A DNA stretch of 64,000 bases. It comes from Mesorhizobium japonicum MAFF 303099 (lineage in GTDB: Bacteria; Pseudomonadota; Alphaproteobacteria; Rhizobiales; Rhizobiaceae). Under the pieces are notes generated by a model. The model was not told the origin of the DNA. It saw nothing but the letters and a program-made list of their open reading frames with translations, and made no database searches. A program made the position numbers and the translations under genes. This document shows positions 8,820 through 19,146 of this stretch, piece by piece. The stretch is from positions 3,194,001 through 3,258,000 of the forward strand of contig NC_002678.2 in assembly GCF_000009625.1 (NCBI RefSeq). Direction: 5' to 3'. Within the stretch, counting starts at the first letter, position 1. Each line of letters starts with the position of its first letter.

Positions 8820-8972
8820 TTAGATAGGCAGAGTTCCCTGACAGTTTCAAGACGCAGCCCCAACTCACGCGAACTCGCCGGTTGCCCGCTTGTTCCCTAC
8901 GGGGCGCAAAAAAGATCGGAACCGAGGCGTCTGGCATGGGTTATCGGCTGACCGACCAACCGGAATCCCGCC

Positions 8973-9824
8973 ATGCCGATCGATCCGCAAAACACCCTTC
9001 TCACCGTCCAGGCCGGCCTGGCGCAGCTCAGCACGCTGATCGTCTCCTATTCCTTCTCGGCCATCGGAGCCATCATCCTGCTGGTGGTCGGCTACATCGT
9101 CGCCGGCCTCGCCGAGCGCTCGATCTTCGCCGGCCTCGGCCATATCCATGGTTTCGACGCGACGCTGCGGCATTTCTTTTCCAAGATCGTCCGCTACGCC
9201 ATCCTGATCCTCGTCGTCATCATGGTGCTCGGCCAGTTCGGCGTGCAGACCGCCTCGATCATCGCCGCGATCGGCGCCATCGGCCTTGCCATCGGCCTGG
9301 CGCTGCAAGGCACGCTGCAGAACATCGCCGCCGGTATCATGCTTCTGGCGCTGCGGCCGTTCCGCATCGGTGAGTCCGTCGAAGTCGGCGCCATATCAGG
9401 CTCGATCGAGGAGATCGGCCTGTTCGCCACCAGGCTCAGGACCGCCGACGGCGTCTACATACTGGCGCCCAATTCGACGCTGTGGAACCAGCCAGTGCGT
9501 AATTTTTCGCGCAACGGCGTGCGCCGCAGCGACATCAGCTTGAGCATCGGTTCGTGGAACGACATCGACGGCGCCCAGAAGACATTGCTTGCCATTGCCG
9601 GCGTCGACAAGCGCATCCGTCGTGAACCGGCGCCGGTCGCCTTCGTGGCCAGCCTCGGCGACACGACCGTTTCGCTTACCTTGCGCTATTGGACTTCGGC
9701 GGCCGACTACTTCTCCACGAATATCGACATGACGAAGCGCGCAAAGCAGGCTTTCGACGCAGAGGGCATCTCCATCCCGCTGCCGCCGCCGGAAGCGCCG
9801 GCGCCGGAGGCCCGCAAGCAGTAG
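8973..9824 (+). CDS. mscS: Small-conductance mechanosensitive channel, MscS family
   Basis: The 283-residue protein has three N-terminal membrane helices. The third, pore-lining helix is rich in Gly and Ala (ASIIAAIGAIGLAIGLALQG), followed by the beta domain signature TLQNIAAGIMLLALRPFRIGESVEV and the alpha-beta C-terminal domain (VYILAPNSTLWNQPVRNFSRNGVRR). It opens under membrane tension to release solutes during hypo-osmotic shock. Size matches E. coli MscS. It is transcribed away from rsfS across a 153-base shared upstream region. Confidence 0.93.
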   Translation: MPIDPQNTLLTVQAGLAQLSTLIVSYSFSAIGAIILLVVGYIVAGLAERSIFAGLGHIHGFDATLRHFFSKIVRYAILILVVIMVLGQFGVQTASIIAAIGAIGLAIGLALQGTLQNIAAGIMLLALRPFRIGESVEVGAISGSIEEIGLFATRLRTADGVYILAPNSTLWNQPVRNFSRNGVRRSDISLSIGSWNDIDGAQKTLLAIAGVDKRIRREPAPVAFVASLGDTTVSLTLRYWTSAADYFSTNIDMTKRAKQAFDAEGISIPLPPPEAPAPEARKQ

Positions 9825-9880
9825 GCGATGGCGGGGCGCCCGGAGCGGTTTCCCTACGGCCTTGCGAAGAAAAACAGCCT

Positions 9881-11179
9881 TCAATCCTTGGTCCGGCCTG
9901 CGATCTCTTCCGGCGCATAGGCGAGTTCCACCGGCAGCGGCGCCTGCGCCGTCATCGGTGCGAAGCTGCCGGTCTCGGTGGCGGGCACGGCCTGCGTGGT
10001 GAAGACGCGCAACAGCACGAACAGGCAGAAGGCGCAGGCGATGACGACAGCCACATAGATGAAGGCCTGCGTGCCGAAAATGGCCGACAGGGCCGTCACG
10101 ATGCCCGGCACCACAAAGCCGGCCAGAGACCAGGCGAACAGGAGCGAGCTGGACAACGCCACCATGTCGTCCTTGCCGGCACGGTCGGCGGCATGCGCGC
10201 TGGACAGCGAATAGATCGATTCCGAGGCGCCGTCCCATAAGACATAGATCACCAGCAGCGCCGGCAGCGCGCCGCCGTCGAAACCGAGCGCGAGCATGCC
10301 GGCGGCCGCGGCAAGCGCGGATGCCCCGATCAGCACGTAGCGGCGATCGGTGCGGTCGGAAATCCAGCCGAAGGGAAGCTGCAGGATCAGCGTGCCGAGC
10401 GGCATCACCGAAAGCAGCAGTGCCACATCGGCCTGGCTATAGCCCTTGGCCGTGGCATGGATTGGCGCGAAACCGGAAATCGACATGGACAGGCCGCCGA
10501 CCGCCAGCATGCCGGCAACGCCCACCGGCGAAATCCGCCAGGCCCGGCGCAGCGCCACCGAGGCCGCCTGCGGCGCCGGCGGCTGCGCCAGCCGTGTCAT
10601 GCCGACGGGAAGGATCGACAAGGCGGTGAAAACGATGCCGATCAGCGGCGCGTCCGCGGTTTTGATGTCGACCAGCGCCAGCGTCGCATAACCAACGCCG
10701 AGCCCGGCGACATAGGCGACGTAGAAGAAAGCCATCACCCGGCCGCGTATGGCGTTGGCCACGGCATCGTTCAGCCAGCTCTGCGCGACAATGAACAGGC
10801 CGCATATGGCAAAGCCGTAGAGGGCGCGCGCGCCGATCCACAGCACGGGGTGCGGACCGGCGCCGATGGCCGCGTTGGAGAGCGCGATCAGCGCCGACAG
10901 CACCATGAAGGCGCGGGCATGGCCAACCCTGCGCACCAGCGGCCCGGTCAGGATGCAGCCGGCAAGACCGCCGGCCGACAGGCCGGTGACGATCAGCCCG
11001 GCCCAGGTCGGATCGAAGCCCTCGACGCCGAGCCGGACCGGGATGTAGGCAAACATCAGCCCATTGCCGATGGCGATCAGCGCCATCGACACGATGACAC
11101 TGGCGATCGCGATCAGCGGCGTCGGCGCGCTGCCATGCTCTGGCTCGACTGCGGGTTGGGTCTTGGTTTGAGTTGCCAT
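9881..11179 (-). CDS. MFS transporter
   Basis: A 432-residue protein with about 12 hydrophobic helices. Typical MFS loop 2 motifs are visible (GCILTGPLVRRVGHARAFMVLSA and PFGWISDRTDRRYVLIG). The general layout resembles the YfkF/CynX-like group of drug or metabolite exporters common in rhizobia, but the substrate cannot be told. It ends 56 bases from the convergent mscS gene and stands alone upstream of nadD, whose stop is 95 bases before its start. Confidence 0.88.
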   Translation of the reverse strand: MATQTKTQPAVEPEHGSAPTPLIAIASVIVSMALIAIGNGLMFAYIPVRLGVEGFDPTWAGLIVTGLSAGGLAGCILTGPLVRRVGHARAFMVLSALIALSNAAIGAGPHPVLWIGARALYGFAICGLFIVAQSWLNDAVANAIRGRVMAFFYVAYVAGLGVGYATLALVDIKTADAPLIGIVFTALSILPVGMTRLAQPPAPQAASVALRRAWRISPVGVAGMLAVGGLSMSISGFAPIHATAKGYSQADVALLLSVMPLGTLILQLPFGWISDRTDRRYVLIGASALAAAAGMLALGFDGGALPALLVIYVLWDGASESIYSLSSAHAADRAGKDDMVALSSSLLFAWSLAGFVVPGIVTALSAIFGTQAFIYVAVVIACAFCLFVLLRVFTTQAVPATETGSFAPMTAQAPLPVELAYAPEEIAGRTKD

Positions 11180-11274
11180 ATCCGGTCAGCATCGCCGATC
11201 CATCAGGCACGCGCCGCTGTAAAAACGACATGGCCGGGCGGCCTAAACGCTCGCCCTCGCGTTGCGGAGAGGCG

Positions 11275-11919
11275 TCACCCCTTCGCCATTTTCCGGATCG
11301 CGCTCGACGACAGCGACGAGCGCGGGCCGTGGATGAAGGTCCAGGCCGGCGCCCTCATGCGGGCAAGAAGCGGCGCGTCGCCTTCGTCGATGCGGGCATA
11401 GTCGAAGGTCTTGGCGACGACCGACGATAGGAACGACAGCGTCGCGCCCGGCCGGTCGATGACCGCGATCGGGAACGTCAGCACGATCTCGCGCCAGCGC
11501 TGCCAGCGATGGAAATCGCGCAAACTGTCCGCACCCATGATCCAGACGAAGTCGACGCCGGGATTGCGCGCCTTGACCAGCGCCAGCGTGTCGGCGGTGT
11601 AGCGCACATGATGCGCCGCCTCGAAGGCGGTGACCTTGATCTTGGGGTTCCTGGCGATCTGCTCGGACAGTTGCAGCCGCTCGGCCAGCGGCGCCAATTC
11701 GCGCGTGCTCTTCAGCGGATTGCCCGGCGTCACCATCCACCAAAGCTGGTCGAGCGCCAGTCGCCTCAGCGCAATTTCGGCGACCAGCGCATGGCCGGCA
11801 TGCGGCGGATTGAACGAGCCGCCGAACAGGCCGACGGTAAGGCCTTTTTCGGCATGCGGCATCTTCAGGTAGGCGGAGGGGATGGTCGGCTGAAGGGACG
11901 ACAGCATGGTGCTAGGCAC
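11275..11919 (-). CDS. nadD: Nicotinate-nucleotide adenylyltransferase
   Basis: The 214-residue product carries GLFGGSFNPPHAGH, the nucleotidyltransferase GxFxPxHxGH motif, WWMVTPGNPLK, and the C-terminal SSSAIRK box (ISSTxIR equivalent). It adenylates nicotinate mononucleotide in NAD synthesis. The first ATG at 11919 abuts a repeat element, so an internal start at 11862 (MPHAEKG) cannot be excluded. It is the last gene of the obgE-proB-proA-nadD series. Confidence 0.94.
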   Translation of the reverse strand: MPSTMLSSLQPTIPSAYLKMPHAEKGLTVGLFGGSFNPPHAGHALVAEIALRRLALDQLWWMVTPGNPLKSTRELAPLAERLQLSEQIARNPKIKVTAFEAAHHVRYTADTLALVKARNPGVDFVWIMGADSLRDFHRWQRWREIVLTFPIAVIDRPGATLSFLSSVVAKTFDYARIDEGDAPLLARMRAPAWTFIHGPRSSLSSSAIRKMAKG

Positions 11920-12072
11920 CCCCCTCTGTCCTGCCGGACATCTCCCCCTCAGGGGGGGAGATCGGCGACTTCACTGACGGCAGAAATTCTGGGGCGGCAG
12001 CGATTGGCGAAAGCAGAAACAACAGCCAATCTCCCCCCTTGAGGGGGGGGCCGGCAGGGCAGAGGGGGGTCC
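11920..12072. repeat. MITE-like inverted repeat between proA and nadD
   Basis: The left arm reads CACCCCCCTCTGTCCTGCCG followed by GACATCTCCCCCTCAGGGGG, and the right arm is its near reverse complement (ATCTCCCCCCTTGAGGGGGG, then GCCGGCAGGGCAGAGGGGGG). About 60 bases separate the arms. The structure is a terminal-inverted-repeat element with no coding capacity, of a kind spread through rhizobial genomes. It would fold into a long hairpin in a proA-nadD transcript and may end or stabilise it. Confidence 0.8.
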
Positions 12073-12109
12073 GCGCGCGCAACGCCTCAGGCTCTATCGA
12101 CGAAAAACG

Positions 12110-13396
12110 TCAAGGCCTCACCTGTCCCGACCCGCGCACGCGATATTTGAACGAGGTCAGCTGCTCCACGCCGACCGGCCCGCGCGCATGCATCTTGCCG
12201 GTGGCGATGCCGATCTCGGCGCCCATGCCGAACTCGCCGCCATCGGCGAACTGAGTCGAGGCATTATGCAGCAGGATCGCCGAATCGATCTCGTTGAAGA
12301 ACCGCTCCACGGCCTTCGGATCCTCGGCGATGATCGCCTCGGTGTGATGCGAGGAGAAGGTCTCGATATGCTCGATCGCGCCACCGATGCCGTCGACCAG
12401 CTTCACCGCGATGATGGCGTCGAGATATTCGGTCACCCAGTCGGCATCGGTCGCCGGCTTGGCGTCGAAAAACACCTTCAGCACCTCTTGATCGGCATGG
12501 ATCTCGCAGCCGGCGGCGCGGAGCGCATCGAGGATCGGCACCAGGTGCGTGGACGCCACCGCGCGGTCGACAAGCAGCGTTTCGGCGGCGCCGCAGACCC
12601 CGGTGCGCCGCATCTTGGCGTTGACGGCAATCTTGACCGCCATGTCGAGATCGGCGGAGCGGTCGATGTAGAGATGGCAAATGCCTTCGAGATGGGCGAA
12701 GACCGGCACCCGCGCCTCGCTCTGCACCCGCCCGACCAGGCTTTTGCCGCCGCGCGGAATGATGACGTCGAGCGCACCACCCAGCCCCTTCAGCATCTCG
12801 CCGACAGCGGCGCGGTCGGTGGTCGGCACCAGCTGGATGGCGTCTTCCGGCAGGCCGGCGGCCTTCAGGCCCTCGACCAGGCAGGCATGGATGGCAGCGG
12901 AGGAATTGAGCGAATCCGAACCGCCGCGCAGGATCACCGGATTGCCGGCCTTGAGGCAGAGCGCACCGGCATCCGCCGTCACGTTCGGCCGGCTCTCATA
13001 GATGACGCCGACGACGCCGAGCGGCGTGCGCACGCGCTCGATCCGCAGGCCGTTCGGCCGCTCCCAGGCGGCGATCACGTCGCCGACCGGATCCTTGAGT
13101 TCAGCGATTTCACGGATGCCGTCGGCCATCGCGCGGATGCGCGCCGGAGTGAGCTTCAGCCGGTCCATGAAGGAGGCGGACAGCCCGGCTTCCTCGCCAT
13201 TCGAGACATCGATGGCATTGGCGTCGAGAATGTCCTGCTGTCTGGCGACGATCGCGTCCGCCATGGCAAGCAGCGCGGCATTCTTGGCAGCGGTGGGGGC
13301 GATGGCCAGCGGTCGAGCGGCGGCGCGGGCGCGGCGGCCGATATCGGCCATCAGCGCCACGGTGTCATCCCCGGATTTTTCATGCAGCTTCAGCAT
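12110..13396 (-). CDS. proA: Gamma-glutamyl phosphate reductase
   Basis: The 428-residue NADPH-dependent reductase converts gamma-glutamyl phosphate to glutamate-5-semialdehyde in proline synthesis. The catalytic cysteine lies in [15 protein letters not shown], with [16 protein letters not shown] and [15 protein letters not shown] ([15 protein letters not shown]) segments typical of ProA, and the C-terminal [19 protein letters not shown]. It starts 3 bases after the proB stop, so the two are translated from one message. Confidence 0.97.
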
Positions 13397-13399
13397 GGC

Positions 13400-14536
13400 T
13401 CATCCTCCGCTTATGTCGCCCCCAGCGTGACTCACCACGAGGTCGTCGCGGTGGATCATCGCTGAACGCGCTTCGTAGCCGAGCACGGTTTCGATCTCGG
13501 CCGTCTTCAGGCCTGCGATCCTTACGGCATCGGCGGCATCATAGGCAACCAGCCCGCGCGCGATCTCGCGCCCGTCGGGCGACAGGATCGCCACCGTATC
13601 CCCGCGCGAAAAATTGCCGCTGACCAGTTTGACGCCGGCCGGCAGCAGCGATTTGCCCGATGCGAGCGCACCGACGGCGCCGGCGTCGACCGTCAGCCGG
13701 CCGGCCGGTTCGAGCTGGCCGGCGATCCAGGTCTTGTAGCCCTTGACCGGATTGGCGCTCGGCCGGAAGAAGGTGGCGCGCTCGCCGCGCTCGATCGCCA
13801 TCAGCGGCGACAGCCGCGTGCCCGAGGTGATGATCATCGCGGTGCCGGCGGCGGTGGCGATCTTGCCGGCATCGAGCTTGGTGCGCATGCCGCCGCGCGA
13901 CAGTTCGGAGGCGGCAGCCCCCGCCATCGCCTCGATGTCGGGCGTGATGCGGTCGACCACCGGAATGAACTTGGCCTTGGGGTCGCGCGCCGGCGGTGCG
14001 GTGTAGAGCCCATCGATGTCGGAGAGCAGCACCAGAAGATCGGCGCCCATCATGGTGGCCACGCGCGCGGCCAGCCGGTCATTGTCGCCATAGCGGATTT
14101 CGGAGGTGGCGACCGTGTCGTTCTCGTTGATGACCGGCACCGCCTTCATCTTGAGCAATGTCGAGATCGTCGCGCGCGCATTGAGATAGCGGCGGCGCTC
14201 TTCGGTATCGCCAAGGGTCAGAAGAATCTGGCCCGACTTCAGGGCGCCCCTGCCGAGTGCATCCGACCAGGCGCCGGCGAGCGCGATCTGCCCGACGGCG
14301 GCGGCCGCCTGGCTCTCCTCGAGCTTCAAGGCACGCTTGCCAAGGCCAAGGATGGTGCGGCCAAGCGCGATGGCGCCGGAGGAGACGACGAGGATTTCGG
14401 CGCCGCCCTGGGCAAGCACCGCTATGTCGTCGGCGAGCGAGTCCAGCCAGTCGCGCTTCAAGCCGCTCGCGCGGTCGACGAGCAGCGCCGAGCCGATCTT
14501 GACGGTGATGCGCCGGTATTTTTTCAGCGACTGCAT
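13400..14536 (-). CDS. proB: Glutamate 5-kinase
   Basis: The 378-residue product starts [21 protein letters not shown] and has an amino acid kinase domain ([31 protein letters not shown]-type [20 protein letters not shown]) and a C-terminal PUA domain ([11 protein letters not shown]...[19 protein letters not shown]). It phosphorylates glutamate, the feedback-inhibited first step of proline synthesis. The start at 14536 lies 4 bases after the obgE stop. Confidence 0.97.
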   Translation of the reverse strand: MQSLKKYRRITVKIGSALLVDRASGLKRDWLDSLADDIAVLAQGGAEILVVSSGAIALGRTILGLGKRALKLEESQAAAAVGQIALAGAWSDALGRGALKSGQILLTLGDTEERRRYLNARATISTLLKMKAVPVINENDTVATSEIRYGDNDRLAARVATMMGADLLVLLSDIDGLYTAPPARDPKAKFIPVVDRITPDIEAMAGAAASELSRGGMRTKLDAGKIATAAGTAMIITSGTRLSPLMAIERGERATFFRPSANPVKGYKTWIAGQLEPAGRLTVDAGAVGALASGKSLLPAGVKLVSGNFSRGDTVAILSPDGREIARGLVAYDAADAVRIAGLKTAEIETVLGYEARSAMIHRDDLVVSHAGGDISGG

Positions 14537-14540
14537 GGTC

Positions 14541-15629
<1,089 letters not shown>

Positions 15630-15704
15630 CTAAACCAAGGCGCGGTCAAGGGCGAGGCCGTTTTGTGACAATGGCCGCTTGGGGTCGGCCGGAGACATGT
15701 TGCC

Positions 15705-16574
15705 ATGAAGCTTGTAACCTACAACATCCAGTACGGCATCGGCCTTGATGGGCAATACGACGTCGCGCGTATTGCCGACGCGGTGCGCGGCGCCGATGTG
15801 GTCGCGCTGCAGGAGGTCACCCGCAACAATCCGAGGAACGGCGGGCGCGACATGGTCGCCGAGATCGGCGAGGCGCTGCCAGACTATTTCGCCGTCTATG
15901 GCAGCAATTTCGAGGCCAATATCGGCTCGCGCATCGAGAACGGCCGCGCCATCACGACCACCTTCCAGCTCGGCAACATGATGCTGTCGAAGACACCCAT
16001 TCATCTGTCGCGCAACCTGCTTTTGCCGCGCAGCCGCAGCTTCGAGATGATGAACTTCCAGCGCGGCGCGCTGGAAGCGCTGATCGAGACGCCGCTTGGC
16101 TTCATCCGCTTCTATTCCATCCATCTCGATCACCGTAGCCCGGTCGAACGCGCCAGCCAGATCCAGTTCCTGCGCCGGCGCCTTTTGAACTACGCGCTCG
16201 AAGGCGGCGCGCTGTCGGGCGTCGCCGAGATCGGCCTGCCGGAATTGCCGCATCCCGAGGCCTTTGTCGCCATGGGCGATTTCAACATGCTGGCCGGCTC
16301 GCCCGAATATGTCGAACTGGCCGGCCGGCCGGACCATCAGTTCGGCATGCCGCTGACCGCCGACTTCGCCGTCGATGCCGCCGTGCGCCTCAACGTCACC
16401 GGCGACGATCTCGCCAGTTGGGTCGACCCCAAGGACCCGGCGAACACCAGCCGCCACAAGCGCATCGACTACGTCTTCACCAGCGCCTCGCCTGCCCGGT
16501 CGCTGCAGCACCTGTGGGTCGACCACCAGGCAACCGGTTCGGACCATCTGCCGGTATGGGCCGAACTGGGCTGA
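15705..16574 (+). CDS. Endonuclease/exonuclease/phosphatase-fold hydrolase
   Basis: The 289-residue product carries the EEP signature motifs: YNIQYGIG at the N-terminus, VVALQEV, IHLDHRS, MGDFNM and the terminal GSDHLPVWAELG with the catalytic D-H pair. EEP proteins are Mg-dependent phosphodiesterases acting on nucleic acids, phospholipids or inositol phosphates; which applies here is not visible. There is no signal peptide. It stands alone on the plus strand, divergent from obgE. Confidence 0.88.
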   Translation: MKLVTYNIQYGIGLDGQYDVARIADAVRGADVVALQEVTRNNPRNGGRDMVAEIGEALPDYFAVYGSNFEANIGSRIENGRAITTTFQLGNMMLSKTPIHLSRNLLLPRSRSFEMMNFQRGALEALIETPLGFIRFYSIHLDHRSPVERASQIQFLRRRLLNYALEGGALSGVAEIGLPELPHPEAFVAMGDFNMLAGSPEYVELAGRPDHQFGMPLTADFAVDAAVRLNVTGDDLASWVDPKDPANTSRHKRIDYVFTSASPARSLQHLWVDHQATGSDHLPVWAELG

Positions 16575-16611
16575 CTCCAAATTTGATCCGAATTTCGGCA
16601 CTGCGCGCCGA

Positions 16612-16751
16612 GATGTGTCGAGATTCAGGTCAGGCCGAGCCGAGAATGGTGGGGTCCGAGAACCGGAGCGGAGCGTACTCTTGGTACGTGAGCACCGGAA
16701 GCGCAGGACGCCGCCATTCGCAGGCCGGCCTCACCTGAATATCGACACATC
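16612..16751. repeat. Long imperfect palindrome of about 140 bases
   Basis: The outer arms GATGTGTCGA-GATTCAGGT and ACCTGAATA-TCGACACATC are inverted repeats, the inner parts also pair (GAATGGTGGGGTCC with GGACGCCGCCATTC), and the centre has GTACTCTTGGTAC. The element would fold into one long hairpin in RNA or single-stranded DNA. It fills the gap between the EEP gene and the convergent GNAT gene and overlaps the GNAT stop codon by one base. It may be a bidirectional terminator or a repeat-family member. Confidence 0.75.
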
Positions 16752-17338
16752 TAGAAATGCACCCAGTTCCGCAGGCTCGTCCAGGTCTTGCGATCCAGCC
16801 TGTAGCGCTCGACCGGCACCTGGCCGGCGACGATCGAGTTCAGCATGCCCTGCCCGGCATACTGGAAGCCGCACTTGTGGATCACCCGGCGCGAGGCCGG
16901 GTTGATGACCCGGGTCGAGGCATGCAGCACCTGGACCGACGTCTTCTGGAAGGCGAGGTCGACCAGCGCGTGGGCGGCTTCCGTCGCATAGCCGCGCTTC
17001 CAGTAGGGTTCGCCGATCCAGTAGCCGAGCTCCAGCCCGCGATCGGTGGTGTTGAGCCCCGCGCAGCCGACGAAGGTGTCGGTTCCGGCCAAAGTCAGCG
17101 CATAGGCGATGCCGGCGCGGCGCGACCGTGTCATGGCCAGGAAGGCGCGGGCCTCGGCCTCGCCATAGGGGTGCGGCATGCGCGCCAGCATTTCGGCGAC
17201 ATGACGGTTGTCGGCAAGCTCGACCAGTTGGGCGATGTCGCTCTCGCGCGGCGCTCGCATCACCAGCCGCTCGGTGACCAGCACCGGGCAGTCTATCGCG
17301 TAACTTTCGTCTTCTGAGTCTTCCGCTTCGGCAACCAT
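16751..17338 (-). CDS. GNAT family N-acetyltransferase (RimJ/RimL-like)
   Basis: The 195-residue protein has the layout of the RimJ/RimL subgroup: VTERLVMRAPRESDIAQLVELADNRHV at the start, GCAGLNTTDRGLELGYWIGEPYWKRGYATEAAHALVDLAF (motif A, acetyl-CoA binding with R/Q-x-x-G-x-A form KRGYAT) and VINPASRRVIHKCGFQYAG. It acetylates an amino group on an unknown small molecule or protein N-terminus. The ATG at 17338 follows GGAGG by 7 bases. It lies behind the rpmA terminator and may be read at low level from rplU-rpmA. Confidence 0.9.
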   Translation of the reverse strand: MVAEAEDSEDESYAIDCPVLVTERLVMRAPRESDIAQLVELADNRHVAEMLARMPHPYGEAEARAFLAMTRSRRAGIAYALTLAGTDTFVGCAGLNTTDRGLELGYWIGEPYWKRGYATEAAHALVDLAFQKTSVQVLHASTRVINPASRRVIHKCGFQYAGQGMLNSIVAGQVPVERYRLDRKTWTSLRNWVHF

Positions 17339-17360
17339 TTCAAAGTCCTCCAGGCACAAG

Positions 17361-17390
17361 AAAAAGGGGAGATGGAAACCCATCTCCCCT
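17361..17390 (-). terminator. Intrinsic terminator of the rplU-rpmA operon
   Basis: On the minus strand GGGGAGATGG pairs with CCATCTCCCC (17366-17375 with 17380-17389) around a 4-base loop, followed by a run of five T. It lies about 70 bases past the rpmA stop and just upstream of the GNAT start. Confidence 0.88.
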
Positions 17391-17458
17391 GATCCTTTTC
17401 CTGGCGTTGCCAGACACCGGTTCCCGAGATGGGCGCCGGTGTTCTAGTGCGGAACCGG

Positions 17459-17728
17459 CTACTCCGCGGCTTTGGTAATCGGGTTGACCGATACGTAGGT
17501 TCGGCCGTTGGCTTTTTTGTTGAACGTCACGGCGCCGGATTCGAGCGCAAAAAGGGTATGGTCCGTGCCCATGCCGACATTGACGCCGGGATGCCAGGTG
17601 GTGCCGCGTTGACGAATGATGATGTTGCCCGGGATGACGGCTTCGCCGCCGAACTTCTTCACGCCCAGACGCTTGGAATGCGAGTCGCGACCGTTGCGCG
17701 ACGAGCCGCCAGCTTTCTTGTGTGCCAT
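17459..17728 (-). CDS. rpmA: 50S ribosomal protein L27
   Basis: The 89-residue protein begins [20 protein letters not shown] and contains [23 protein letters not shown], the invariant L27 sequence. It sits near the peptidyl transferase centre. There is no Firmicute-type N-terminal extension. It follows rplU by 98 bases, the universal rplU-rpmA pair. Confidence 0.98.
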   Translation of the reverse strand: MAHKKAGGSSRNGRDSHSKRLGVKKFGGEAVIPGNIIIRQRGTTWHPGVNVGMGTDHTLFALESGAVTFNKKANGRTYVSVNPITKAAE

Positions 17729-17826
17729 CTAACTAACTCCGTTGCGCCGCAAGGCGCCTAAAAGGCCTTATGAACGCGTTCGCGTTCCGTTTCAAGTCCG
17801 ATCCGGCGGATGTTTCGCCGGAAAAA

Positions 17827-18498
17827 TTACTTCTTCGCCAGTTCCTTGGCCTGCTCGCGCCAGTCCTTGATCTGGTCGGCGCTGAACGGCATGTGCTCGT
17901 CGATCTTAGCGACATCCTTGTCGGTCAGCTTGGCGAGCTGCGCGAAGGTAATGATGCCCTGCTCGTTGAGATCCTTGGCGGCGACCGGGCCGATGCCTTT
18001 GATCACGGTCAGGTCGTCCGGCTCGCCCTTCGGCGCCTTGAAAAGCGGCGCAGCGGCCGTCTCGGCCGTCACGTCTGCCTTGGGGGCAGCTTCCTTCTTG
18101 GCCTTGGCCTCCTTCGGCGCAGCCTCGGCAGCAACCTCGGCCTTGGCTTCCGCCTTCACGGCGGCCTTCTTGGCCGGCTTGGCGCCACCCAGCAGGATCT
18201 CGGAGATCCGCACGGTGGTCAAAAGCTGACGATGGCCGATCTTGCGGCGCGAATTCTGGCGGCGGCGCTTCTTGAAAGCGATGACCGTGCGGTTCTTGCC
18301 CTGCTCGACGACTTCGGCGGTAACCAGAGCGCCATCGACGAACGGCGCGCCGAACGTGACATTCTCGCCCTCGCCATGCGCGAGCACGTGGCCGATCTCG
18401 ACGATATCGCCGACATTGGCTTCGACTTTTTCGATCTTCAGGAGATCGTTGGCGGCAACGCGATACTGCTTACCGCCCGTTTTAATGACTGCGAACAT
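17827..18498 (-). CDS. rplU: 50S ribosomal protein L21 with long C-terminal extension
   Basis: The first 100 or so residues are standard L21 ([37 protein letters not shown]). About 120 more residues follow: an Ala/Lys/Glu-rich linker, then a helix-hairpin-helix-like domain ([20 protein letters not shown], then [20 protein letters not shown]). Standard L21 has about 103 residues, so this protein is twice the usual length at 223. The extension resembles the GIGP-type domain found at the end of several alphaproteobacterial proteins and could bind nucleic acid. The start at 18498 is fixed by alignment with L21. Confidence 0.95.
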   Translation of the reverse strand: MFAVIKTGGKQYRVAANDLLKIEKVEANVGDIVEIGHVLAHGEGENVTFGAPFVDGALVTAEVVEQGKNRTVIAFKKRRRQNSRRKIGHRQLLTTVRISEILLGGAKPAKKAAVKAEAKAEVAAEAAPKEAKAKKEAAPKADVTAETAAAPLFKAPKGEPDDLTVIKGIGPVAAKDLNEQGIITFAQLAKLTDKDVAKIDEHMPFSADQIKDWREQAKELAKK

Positions 18499-18913
18499 TT
18501 TTTGCCTTTCGCTGTTCGGTCGGCCTCGATGAACCGCCTGAGGCGGTTCGGCCGTCTTTTTGTCAGTCTGCGGGTTCAAAAAACAAGCGGCGCGGAAGAA
18601 CCCTCCACGCCGATTGCGCGCTGTCCCTAACCGAAGGTTGCGTGGGAGTCAAGACAACAGCCATTGCCGGGACAGTTATTGGCCGGCAAAGACCGGGCAT
18701 GTCGACATGAGCGCCCGGCGTCGCCGTCGCCTGGCGGCGAGGATGCGCGGTTGCCCGTGAAACCGCATGGGCTCGACTGCAAAGACCTGCCCTGTTTCAG
18801 CTGCTTGCCCGGCAGGCCAGACGGCAAGCCAAATATCGGTGGATTTGGCCTTGTAACCTGCCCGTTCAGCCGTTATCTAGTGCGCCGCGCCGGCAACGGC
18901 CGACCATGACCGC
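18499..18913. other. Upstream region of rplU with leader hairpin
   Basis: This gene-free stretch precedes rplU on the minus strand and the tRNA gene on the plus strand. At 18521-18554 the sequence CGGCC-TCGAT-GAACCGCCTGAGGCGGTTC-GGCCG can fold into a nested hairpin about 25 bases upstream of the L21 start. Its place in the leader suggests a possible autoregulatory or stability element for rplU-rpmA, but no known leader family was recognised. The rest must contain promoters for rplU and the tRNA; no strong match could be assigned. Confidence 0.4.
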
Positions 18914-19003
18914 GGAGAGGTGGCAGAGTGGTCGAATGCACCGCACTCGAAATGCGGCATGGGTGCAAGCCCATCGGGGGTTCGAATCCCTCCCTCTCCG
19001 CCA
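18914..19003 (+). tRNA. tRNA-Ser(CGA)
   Basis: A 90-base class II tRNA with a 7-bp acceptor stem (GGAGAGG with CCTCTCC), anticodon stem CCGCA/TGCGG around loop CTCGAAA (anticodon CGA, reads UCG), a long variable arm (CATGGGTGCAAGCCCATCG), the T loop GGTTCGAATCC and an encoded CCA end. Its 3' end is the core of the 17-bp repeat that flanks the genomic island, so the gene is the integration site and stays intact. Confidence 0.97.
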
Positions 19004-19006
19004 GAT
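18990..19006. repeat. attL, 17-bp direct repeat at the tRNA-Ser 3' end
   Basis: CTCCCTCTCCGCCAGAT occurs here and again at 38082-38098. It spans the last 14 bases of the tRNA gene plus three bases beyond. This is the normal structure left when a P4-type integrase inserts an element into a tRNA gene. Confidence 0.88.
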
Positions 19007-19044
19007 ACCATTGATTTAATTGGATTTTTCCAGATTTCTGCTGT

Positions 19045-19068
19045 CAACCATAAGGTTGACCATAAAGC
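19045..19068. promoter_or_regulatory. Possible integrase arm-type sites, left end
   Basis: CAACCATAA (19045-19053) and GACCATAAAG (19059-19068) lie close together about 40 bases inside attL. CAACCATAA also occurs at 37941-37949, about 130 bases inside attR. Paired short repeats near both att sites are expected for arm-binding by a tyrosine integrase. This rests on sequence position only. Confidence 0.4.
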
Positions 19069-19146
19069 AGAGATAAGCCGAAATGACCTTGCCCCTCCGA
19101 TATAATCCGGTTTGAAGTTCGTTCTGGCCATCGAGAGGACCAGGAC

